Part shown: piece by piece, positions 4,608 through 10,663 of the stretch
Layout of the letters: each line of letters begins with the position of its first letter
Position numbering within the stretch: position 1 is the first letter of the stretch
NCBI GenBank assembly: GCA_023251695.1
Contig: JAHEYE010000101.1
Span: 1 to 10,663 of the forward strand
Direction of reading: 5' to 3'
DNA: 10,663 nt
Origin: Sphingobacteriaceae bacterium
GTDB lineage: Bacteria > Bacteroidota > Bacteroidia > B-17B0 > Aurantibacillaceae
Translations under genes and position numbers: made by a program
The notes under the pieces: model-generated
The model's input: the letters and a program-made list of their open reading frames with translations, nothing else
Databases searched by the model: none
What the model was told of the DNA's origin: nothing

Positions 4608-7078
4608 TATAAAGCAAATTGAAAACTAAATTTAAATCCGAAATTTTCTATGGCTCTTTCGCGTGGATAGGTTAAGCGCCATAAAGCATCTACCCTGAAT
4701 ACTTTGAAAATATTTTCTATCCCCGCTGTTGCCTCCACGTAAGGTTCGCGTTCCAATGATTTTAATGTTGTCGGGAAGATCATTGCTTTTCTGTTATTTG
4801 GTTCAACACTTCCCCAAACTGCTTTAGCGCTTACTACTTCACGCCATTTTAATCTCTTTAACAATGGGATTTTATTGAACAACAATCCTTCAAAGTGATG
4901 AAAAATTCCAGCCGCCACATACTGATCGCTCCCAAATTCATAATACCGCATCATGTTGTATGCATAGTAATCGTAAACATATGTTTCGTTTCCGCCGTGT
5001 AATTCTAATAACGGATACGCGACTTGTCCCCAAATTTTTCCTCCTTGTATCATGTAATCTGTATATCCTAAAATTGGTGTGATGCGAATTCTGTCAAAAA
5101 TATTAACGGCTAATTTCTGGTAATCGTATTCACCACCAAAGGCATTTTGTAATGATTTAGCATAATTTAACTGCATAATGGGCCAGGTTGTTCCTAATGA
5201 AATGCGCTCAAAATCCCCACCAACAAATTTTTCTTTATAAGCAAAACGGATGTTTACACGCGCCTCCGTGTTTCGCAAATTCTCTTTATTTCCAATAGCC
5301 CCGTCTTTTTTATAATAACGATAGGTTGCGGCCCCAACTGGCGTGTATAAACTTCCGCTTAGGGTTAGTTTAGTAGTGAGCCCCGGAAACCATTCGCGTT
5401 CGTACCAGGCTTGTGTGTTATCCACTTTTGTTAAATTGGTAAGCGGACTTGTTCTAAAAAAGGAAGCAAATAAATTATCCTGCGAAAAACCATTGGTGCT
5501 TTGTCCCAAAATTTCATAATCACTTTTTAATTCAACCCCTACTAATTGTCGTTTTGGTTTTTTAGTCAGGAAAGATTTAAATCCTAAACTGTATTTATAT
5601 TTTTCATCTAAAACACCATAAGCCACATAGCCATTTAATTCGTACCATCTGCTAAACTTAGAACTGGTTCTTCCGCCTAAGCGCACGCGCATCCCTTCTA
5701 CCCTGTTATAACTGGCAATGTTATAATACGGACCTATCTCAAAATTGTTAGCTTTCGCATAACCGGCCACGATAACATAGAAAATATCAACCCAGGTTTT
5801 ATAAATGGGTAACGACTGAATGGTATCAATCATTTTATAAATTTTCATTTCGCGGTTACTTAAACTATCATGGCGATTGGCTTGCCAAAACGCATCCGTT
5901 TTTTTTGTGGCGTCATCAAGCACATCAATCTTATCCCCTAACTGATAAAATTTATCCTCCCGTGGTTTATTTAAAACTATTTTCTTGTACGAGGTTGTTT
6001 TCCGTCCGTAAAAACCAATCATTTTTTTCTCAGGAGCAAAATCAATAATTAAACGGTCTTTGCTAATCATCCAGGTGCTGTCCTCATAAACAAATTCCTG
6101 AACCACATTGGCTGTATTAATGAAGTTTATATTTGCATCTTTTGGCATTGCCATTTCCAAACGCTTAACACCCCAGGTGGTATCGGCAATCCAAATATTC
6201 CCTGTAAAAGAAAGTTCCTGAGACCGTTTTGGTTTAAAGCGAATGTGGTAACACCATTGGTTCCCTAAAAATAAACTATCTTCTAAATAATATTTATAAT
6301 AGAAAAGTCCATCGTTTGAAATAGGACTTGCAAATTGTTTGTTGAACACCAACAGATTATTATCATAAATATTAATGTTCTGATACATGTCGCCCATCAC
6401 TGAGGAGATGCTGGTGTTTTCTATGCCTGTAATTTTACTGGCACGCACTACTTCTCTTTTGCGTTTTGGATTTTTCTGGAAATAGAAATCTGAAATATTT
6501 TCTATCATGAAAAATGGAAGCGATGGTTTTTCACCGCTGAAAGTGCTATCAACATTGTCGAAAACAAAAGCAATTGGTTTTAGTATTTTTTTCTCGCGCA
6601 TGTCTTTGGGTATGCGGGTAAGATCAAATTCTATTTTATTATATGTTTCATATTCGTATGCTTCCAGTTTGTCGCGGTTGTTTTTTGGTTTATTTGCAAT
6701 CACATTCCGTATTATGCGGTGGGCCGGATTTTCGCCTGCCTTAACAGTTACTTCTTCAAGGGCAAGGCCTTCATTTTTTAAAGGCATGTTAATTTCCTGA
6801 ACTAGTAAATCACGATTAATTTTACGCGCCAGCCGTTTATATCCCACATATGTAGCAATTAAGGAATCGCCGATTTTAGTCGTTCTGATTACAAAGTTTC
6901 CGTCAAAATCGGTCTGGGCACCGTTAGAAGTGCCCTTAATAAGAACAGGGACAAATGGGAGCCCTTCTTTATTCTCTGCATTGAAGACTTTACCCTTAAT
7001 AGTATAGGTTTGTGAGTGAGCGCCCACAAAACAGCAAAGCATTAATACAAGCGAAAAGTGTTTAAAAGAGTGCCGCAT
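4607..7078 (-). CDS. DUF5686 outer-membrane protein with carboxypeptidase-regulatory-like N-terminal domain
   Basis: An 823-residue protein predicted to sit in the outer membrane. Residues 1-23 form a signal peptide (basic MRHSFKH, then a hydrophobic run ending near GAHSQ). Residues about 25-100 are a carboxypeptidase-D-regulatory-like beta-sandwich (IKGKV, GLPFVPVLIKGT, TDFDGNF, IATYVGYKR), as found at the front of many Bacteroidota outer-membrane proteins. The segment NPAHRIIRNVIANKPKNN (117-134) and the long region after it fit DUF5686. The last 400 or so residues alternate polar and aromatic residues, consistent with a beta-barrel, and end in FSFQFAL. A longer frame opens at 7129, but the internal ATG at 7078 is preferred because it starts the signal peptide and lies behind a promoter-like box. 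The function is unknown; coupling to lptB suggests envelope work. No TonB-dependent plug domain is evident. Confidence 0.85.
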   Translation of the reverse strand: MRHSFKHFSLVLMLCCFVGAHSQTYTIKGKVFNAENKEGLPFVPVLIKGTSNGAQTDFDGNFVIRTTKIGDSLIATYVGYKRLARKINRDLLVQEINMPLKNEGLALEEVTVKAGENPAHRIIRNVIANKPKNNRDKLEAYEYETYNKIEFDLTRIPKDMREKKILKPIAFVFDNVDSTFSGEKPSLPFFMIENISDFYFQKNPKRKREVVRASKITGIENTSISSVMGDMYQNINIYDNNLLVFNKQFASPISNDGLFYYKYYLEDSLFLGNQWCYHIRFKPKRSQELSFTGNIWIADTTWGVKRLEMAMPKDANINFINTANVVQEFVYEDSTWMISKDRLIIDFAPEKKMIGFYGRKTTSYKKIVLNKPREDKFYQLGDKIDVLDDATKKTDAFWQANRHDSLSNREMKIYKMIDTIQSLPIYKTWVDIFYVIVAGYAKANNFEIGPYYNIASYNRVEGMRVRLGGRTSSKFSRWYELNGYVAYGVLDEKYKYSLGFKSFLTKKPKRQLVGVELKSDYEILGQSTNGFSQDNLFASFFRTSPLTNLTKVDNTQAWYEREWFPGLTTKLTLSGSLYTPVGAATYRYYKKDGAIGNKENLRNTEARVNIRFAYKEKFVGGDFERISLGTTWPIMQLNYAKSLQNAFGGEYDYQKLAVNIFDRIRITPILGYTDYMIQGGKIWGQVAYPLLELHGGNETYVYDYYAYNMMRYYEFGSDQYVAAGIFHHFEGLLFNKIPLLKRLKWREVVSAKAVWGSVEPNNRKAMIFPTTLKSLEREPYVEATAGIENIFKVFRVDALWRLTYPRERAIENFGFKFSFQFAL

Positions 7079-7087
7079 AACAATTCT

Positions 7088-7118
7088 TAAAGTTACGAAA
7101 TTACCAATGATACTGCAA
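7088..7118 (-). promoter_or_regulatory. Promoter of the DUF5686-lptB unit
   Basis: On the - strand a TTG at 7116-7118 (within AATTG) is followed after 20 bases by TAACTTTA at 7088-7095, a one-mismatch form of TAnnTTTG. The box ends 9 bases before the ATG at 7078, implying a very short leader, and it supports that ATG over the upstream in-frame one at 7129, which would overlap the promoter. Confidence 0.5.
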
Positions 7119-7128
7119 TTCGGGAACA

Positions 7129-7159
7129 TTTGTAAAAAGGGGGTATTTTCCTATCTTTA
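7129..7159 (+). promoter_or_regulatory. Promoter of the FAD-dependent oxidoreductase gene
   Basis: TTTG at 7129-7132, a 19-base spacer and TATCTTTA at 7152-7159 make a near-consensus Bacteroidota promoter (TTTG, then TAnnTTTG with the last base changed). The box ends 9 bases before the ATG at 7169. The -33 element lies only about 10 bases from that of the divergent promoter, so the two probably influence each other. Confidence 0.6.
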
Positions 7160-7168
7160 CCGCCTTCT

Positions 7169-8689
7169 ATGGAACGTTATGATGCGGTAATAATTGGCAG
7201 TGGTATGGGTGGTTTATGTACCGCTTATATCATGGCAAAAGAGGGCATGAAGGTCTGCGTACTCGAAAAGAACCGTCAGATCGGCGGGTCGCTTCAGATT
7301 TTTAGCAGGGATAAAACCATTTTCGATACAGGAGTTCATTATATCGGGTCTCTGGCGCCGGGACAAAACCTTTATCGTTATTTTAAGTATTTTGGTTTAA
7401 TGGAAGCGTTGAAGCTACACAAGATGGATGAAGACGGTTTTGACGTTATCACTTTCGGGGGCGACGATAATAAATATCCGCATGCTCAGGGTTACGAAAA
7501 TTTTGTAGAACAACTTTGTAAATTTTTCCCTGAAGAAAGGGACAACTTAAATTTTTACATTAAAAAGATCAGGGAAGTTTGTGCGGCTTTTCCTTTATAT
7601 AATTTAGAAAGCGGGACAAAAGACTTTCTAAATGCATGGTATTTAAATGTAGACACTAAAGCTTTTATTGATTCGATCACCAAAAATCAACGCCTTGCCG
7701 AGGTATTAGGAGGAAGTAATATTTTATACGCAGGTCTCGAAAACGTAACGCCATTTTACGTACATGCGCTTGTTGTTAATTCTTATATTGAGAGTTCGTA
7801 CCGTTGTATTGACGGCAGTTCGCAAATAACGCGGCATTTATCGAATGCCATTAAAAAAATGGGTGGTGAGATCTTTAATTACTGTGAAGCCGTAAGATTT
7901 CATTTTAAAGGTGATGAAATAGATGAAGTAGAGTTAAAGAATGGCGACCGTATTGCGGGTAAATTATTTGTTTCAGGAATTGATTTGGCAAAAACAGTTG
8001 ACATGGTAGAAGGCCCACAATTAAGAGTGGCATACAAAAACCGGATTAAGGGTTTAGAAAATTCATGTTCTTCTTTACTTGTAAATGCGGTTGTTAAAGA
8101 AGGCGCTTTCCCTTATATCAACCATAATGTATATCATTATAAAATTCCTAATGTATGGAATGGCCCATCATATAATAAGGCGATATGGCCCGAGGGTGTT
8201 GCTGTTTTCCCCGGTACATCCTCTAAACATCCTGATTTTACTGAAAACTTTTCGGCGATGGCATATATGAAATACGAAGAAGTAAAAAAATGGGAGAACA
8301 CTTTTCATACTGTACCAAATTACGAAAACAGCCGCGGACAGGATTATGAAGATTTTAAAACTGAACACGCCGAAAAAGTTTTGGAGGATGTTTACAAACG
8401 TCTTCCTGAATTACGGGGCAACGTTAAGTCGTATACCAGCGCTACCCCATTAACATACCGCGATTACATTGGATCGCGCGACGGAACACTTTACGGGATT
8501 ATCAAAGATTATAACGAGCCTCTTAAATCTTTTATTACCCCACGCACCAAGATTAAAAATCTGTTTCTAACCGGGCAAAACCTAAACCTGCACGGTGTAA
8601 TGGGCGTTACGGTAAGTGCGGTTGTTACTTGCAGTGAGATTTTGGGTCATCCTTATATAATTGAGAAAATTAAAGCGGCGGCAGATTAA
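7169..8689 (+). CDS. FAD-dependent oxidoreductase of the CrtI / carotenoid isomerase / retinol saturase family
   Basis: A 506-residue flavoprotein of the phytoene desaturase superfamily. The N-terminus carries the dinucleotide-binding fold: DAVIIGSGMGG with GxGxxG at residues 10-15, ribose-binding Glu33 in VLEKN, and the following IGG (38-40). DTGVHYIG (53-60) and the C-terminal LTGQNLNLHGVMGVTVSA (467-484) resemble carotenoid isomerase and all-trans-retinol 13,14-reductase proteins more than classical CrtI. The length is normal for the family. No signal peptide is present, although such enzymes often bind the membrane surface. The substrate may be a polyene or other isoprenoid lipid, but no carotenoid gene is adjacent, so this remains inference. 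The gene diverges from the DUF5686 unit and its stop overlaps that of the convergent esterase gene. Confidence 0.85.
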   Translation: MERYDAVIIGSGMGGLCTAYIMAKEGMKVCVLEKNRQIGGSLQIFSRDKTIFDTGVHYIGSLAPGQNLYRYFKYFGLMEALKLHKMDEDGFDVITFGGDDNKYPHAQGYENFVEQLCKFFPEERDNLNFYIKKIREVCAAFPLYNLESGTKDFLNAWYLNVDTKAFIDSITKNQRLAEVLGGSNILYAGLENVTPFYVHALVVNSYIESSYRCIDGSSQITRHLSNAIKKMGGEIFNYCEAVRFHFKGDEIDEVELKNGDRIAGKLFVSGIDLAKTVDMVEGPQLRVAYKNRIKGLENSCSSLLVNAVVKEGAFPYINHNVYHYKIPNVWNGPSYNKAIWPEGVAVFPGTSSKHPDFTENFSAMAYMKYEEVKKWENTFHTVPNYENSRGQDYEDFKTEHAEKVLEDVYKRLPELRGNVKSYTSATPLTYRDYIGSRDGTLYGIIKDYNEPLKSFITPRTKIKNLFLTGQNLNLHGVMGVTVSAVVTCSEILGHPYIIEKIKAAAD

Positions 8690-9900
8690 TTATCCTTTGT
8701 CTCTACGCTAATTATACTATGGTAATATCGGCAGCCGTTAGGCGCCATTTCTTCCAAAGTAACATTACCTTTTGTTTTTCCCCAGATTAATTCAAGAGTT
8801 GTTCCGTTGTCATCACCAACAACCTTACAATCGGAAGGAAATTTCCAGGTGTTGATGTAAGCTTTCTTTATACCTACGGTTGGAATTGAAAATTTTACAT
8901 TTGTGCCCGGAATAATTTCCTTTGGCCCTTGTATGCGCCAGTCCGGTACCAAACCAAATTCGCAGGCGGTATAAAAAGTGGAGTAAAAACTTTTATCGGT
9001 GGCAAAAATTCCTGTTTTTCCGCCTTCATTCGCGCATTCCCCCGGATTAACAGGGATGGCGTGCCCTAGATCTTTTACTTTATAAAACACAACAGCTTCT
9101 TCTTTTTCCTTATTATTATAAGCAAAACGCGTAACATCAGGCGCGCCTAAATAAACAGAATCGGTTTTTGTTGGAACTGAATCTGCCTGATGTAAATAGG
9201 TCCATTGTTCTACAATTTCATTAGCGCTTCTGAAATTAACCACAGGGTCTTTGGTGCCATGAAAAATAATTACGCGGGGATATTTTGATTTGAACGCAGG
9301 GTTTTGGCGCCATACCAAATCGCCCCACTCCTCCGGTGTTTTATTTACGCCCCACACCATGCTTCCTGAAGAAGAGAAAATATTACTCCCCGGCTTATAG
9401 GGTCCACCTGCAAAAATGGCTGCAGCTTTAAACATGCCCGGTTGCGTTGCAATCATTACAACCGACATGGCCGCGCCAGCTGACATTCCGGTTATAAAAA
9501 TATTTTTATTATCTACTTTAAATTTCTTGAGCATATAATCCACCATTTGCTTTATGCTTTCGCACTCGCCTTTACCGCGTTCAATTTCGTTATTCTTAAA
9601 CCAGTTAAAACAATGCTGAGGATTATTCGGAAAATGTTGTTGAGGATACATCACATAAAAACCGTATTCATCTGCGAGTTTATTCCATCCCGTTAATTCG
9701 GCGGCGGCGGTTGCGCCTTGTCCACAACCGTGTAAGACAACAACCATAGGCGCGTTTTCTTTTATGTTCTTAGGAACGTAATAAAACAAACTTAAGTTGC
9801 CCGGATTGGTTCCGAAATCCATAACTTCTTCTGAAAGTGGCTGTGAAATAACGGTTAAAGTAATTGCTGAAAGAAAAAATGAAAAAAAGAATTTTCTCAT
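8686..9900 (-). CDS. Secreted PHB-depolymerase-family (CE1-like) esterase with C-terminal PKD-like domain
   Basis: A 404-residue serine esterase with an N-terminal signal peptide (MRKFFFSFFLSAITLTVIS, residues 1-19). The catalytic domain (about 25-320) matches the extracellular PHB depolymerase / feruloyl-esterase-like family: oxyanion region VVLHGCGQG (54-62), nucleophile ITGMSAG with Ser140, HGTKDPVV with Asp218 and DLGHAIPV with His280. The triad is complete. Residues about 322-400 look like a single PKD-like beta-sandwich of the type common in Bacteroidota surface proteins (IQGPKEIIPGTNVKFSIP, NTWKFPSDCKV, LELIWGKTKGNV, NGCRYY). The substrate could be polyhydroxyalkanoate, acetylated or feruloylated polysaccharide, or another ester; sequence alone does not decide. 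No type-IX sorting domain is seen at the C-terminus. There is no room for a promoter between its ATG and the tig terminator, so a promoter inside tig or terminator read-through is implied. Confidence 0.83.
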   Translation of the reverse strand: MRKFFFSFFLSAITLTVISQPLSEEVMDFGTNPGNLSLFYYVPKNIKENAPMVVVLHGCGQGATAAAELTGWNKLADEYGFYVMYPQQHFPNNPQHCFNWFKNNEIERGKGECESIKQMVDYMLKKFKVDNKNIFITGMSAGAAMSVVMIATQPGMFKAAAIFAGGPYKPGSNIFSSSGSMVWGVNKTPEEWGDLVWRQNPAFKSKYPRVIIFHGTKDPVVNFRSANEIVEQWTYLHQADSVPTKTDSVYLGAPDVTRFAYNNKEKEEAVVFYKVKDLGHAIPVNPGECANEGGKTGIFATDKSFYSTFYTACEFGLVPDWRIQGPKEIIPGTNVKFSIPTVGIKKAYINTWKFPSDCKVVGDDNGTTLELIWGKTKGNVTLEEMAPNGCRYYHSIISVETKDN

Positions 9901-9933
9901 AATAAAAAAGCCCCCCGACTTGGTCGGGGGGCT
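9901..9933 (-). terminator. Rho-independent terminator of tig
   Basis: Perfect 11-bp stem, agccccccgac (9909-9919) and gtcggggggct (9923-9933), with a 3-base loop. On the - strand it is followed by TTTTTTATT. It begins 6 bases after the tig stop. The T-tract runs straight into the ATG of the esterase gene at 9900, so any read-through mRNA would have its ribosome-binding region in or beside the hairpin. Confidence 0.93.
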
Positions 9934-9939
9934 GAAATT

Positions 9940-10663
9940 TTAGTTGCTGATTCCGAAGAACTCGTTGTAAGAAACTTCTTTACTTTCGAGTTTACAATTG
10001 GTTTTAATTAGCTCAAGGACTTTTTTAGCATAAAGGTTTTCAAATATCTTCTGTGCTTCTTTTTCCTTAGTCAATAAATCCTTTGCGATTTTTTCTACTT
10101 CTGCCTCTTCAGGCGTTTGTCCGTAACGTGAATATTCGCCTTTGATGAATGCCTTTGCTTCTTCAGTAGCTTCTTCGGCGTTAACGGCAATTTTATTTTC
10201 TTTAATAATCTTGTTTTCTATCAAGCGCCATTTCATTGCATCAGCGTAATCCGGATATTCCTTCTCAAGCTGATCTTTAGATAAGGGCTTTTCATTCACG
10301 GCCATTAACCAGCGCTTTAAAAATTCGTCAGGTAACTGAAGATTTAATTTTGTGATTAGTGTTTTTTCGATTTCCTTACGGAGATCGCGGTCGCTGTCCT
10401 GATTAAACATTAAACCTAATTCTTCTTTTATCTTATTCCTGAATTCTTCTTCGCTTGTGATTTTATCCGGCCCGTAAATTTTATCGAATAGTTCCTGATT
10501 AATTTCAGCGTCATCCAGGCGCGCAATGTTTTTTACGGTTAACTGTATGTTTGCGGTAAAATTTTCCGCCACTTCCTTGTCAATACCGAGTGATACCGAT
10601 TTATCTAATGCAGTTTCATAAAGTTCGTTCACGTTAATAACGACCTTATCTTCTTTTTTCAGT
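9940..10663 (-). CDS. tig: Trigger factor, C-terminal part (5' end beyond the window)
   Basis: Trigger factor is the ribosome-bound chaperone that meets nascent chains at the exit tunnel. The window holds the last 240 residues; the frame stays open to the right edge, and the codon at 10630-10632 is an internal GTG, not a start. What is seen matches the substrate-binding arms: LFDKIYGPDKITSEEEFRNK, IKEELGLMFNQDSDRDLRKE, LQLPDEFLKRWL and a long, highly charged helical region rich in Lys and Glu. The N-terminal ribosome-binding domain (GFRxGKxP loop) lies outside, so the identification rests on the C-terminal half alone. A strong terminator follows the stop. Confidence 0.88.
   Translation of the reverse strand, partial: LKKEDKVVINVNELYETALDKSVSLGIDKEVAENFTANIQLTVKNIARLDDAEINQELFDKIYGPDKITSEEEFRNKIKEELGLMFNQDSDRDLRKEIEKTLITKLNLQLPDEFLKRWLMAVNEKPLSKDQLEKEYPDYADAMKWRLIENKIIKENKIAVNAEEATEEAKAFIKGEYSRYGQTPEEAEVEKIAKDLLTKEKEAQKIFENLYAKKVLELIKTNCKLESKEVSYNEFFGISN

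Noticed and set aside
6507..6800. Open frame of 97 codons on the + strand
   Set aside because: It is antisense to the DUF5686 gene, has no promoter or recognisable domain, and the opposite frame is conserved.
7079..7129. Longer N-terminus of the DUF5686 protein starting at the ATG at 7129
   Set aside because: The 17 extra residues would precede a good signal peptide and cover the -33 and -7 elements; the ATG at 7078 fits better.
10630..10632. GTG as start of a separate 230-residue protein
   Set aside because: The frame continues upstream to the window edge (residues LKKEDKVVINV), and the protein is the C-terminal part of trigger factor.

Overview
The window looks like an ordinary chromosomal stretch from a member of the Bacteroidota with an AT-rich genome. 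Three things support this: upstream elements of the TAnnTTTG type (the -7 box of this phylum) with no clear Shine-Dalgarno sequences; phylum-typical families (a DUF5686 outer-membrane protein with a carboxypeptidase-regulatory-like N-terminus, a DUF1569 protein, a PKD-like domain on a secreted esterase); and close packing of housekeeping genes. I cannot place it below phylum. No CRISPR array, tRNA, rRNA, insertion sequence, phage or defence genes are visible, and no gap between genes exceeds about 130 bases.

Layout. On the + strand, trmH (29-703) ends head-on against a run of - strand genes that reads from 7078 down to 747: DUF5686 outer-membrane protein, lptB, purQ, DUF1569/DinB-like protein, alpha/beta hydrolase, truncated aldehyde dehydrogenase homologue. 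From a divergent promoter region (7079-7168) a FAD-dependent CrtI/retinol-saturase-like oxidoreductase runs rightwards (7169-8689). It converges with a secreted PHB-depolymerase-family esterase (8686-9900, - strand), and the two share a TTAA for their stop codons. The right edge holds the 3' part of tig (trigger factor, - strand) followed by a textbook intrinsic terminator whose T-tract touches the esterase start codon.

Likely transcription units: DUF5686-lptB (stop and start overlap by one base, TAATG); purQ-DUF1569 (9 bp apart); hydrolase alone; ALDH-like gene alone; trmH, oxidoreductase and tig each from their own promoter (that of tig lies outside the window). Functions are mixed: tRNA Gm18 methylation, de novo purine synthesis, LPS export, outer-membrane biogenesis, protein folding, and several enzymes of unknown substrate.

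The least expected structure is between the genes. Four consecutive gaps (704-746, 1629-1727, 2526-2592, 3754-3881) each carry a different palindromic or short tandem repeat, placed directly behind stop codons. The ALDH-like protein also stands out: it keeps only the coenzyme-binding half of the fold and lacks the catalytic residues. I do not see a clearly new multi-gene system here.
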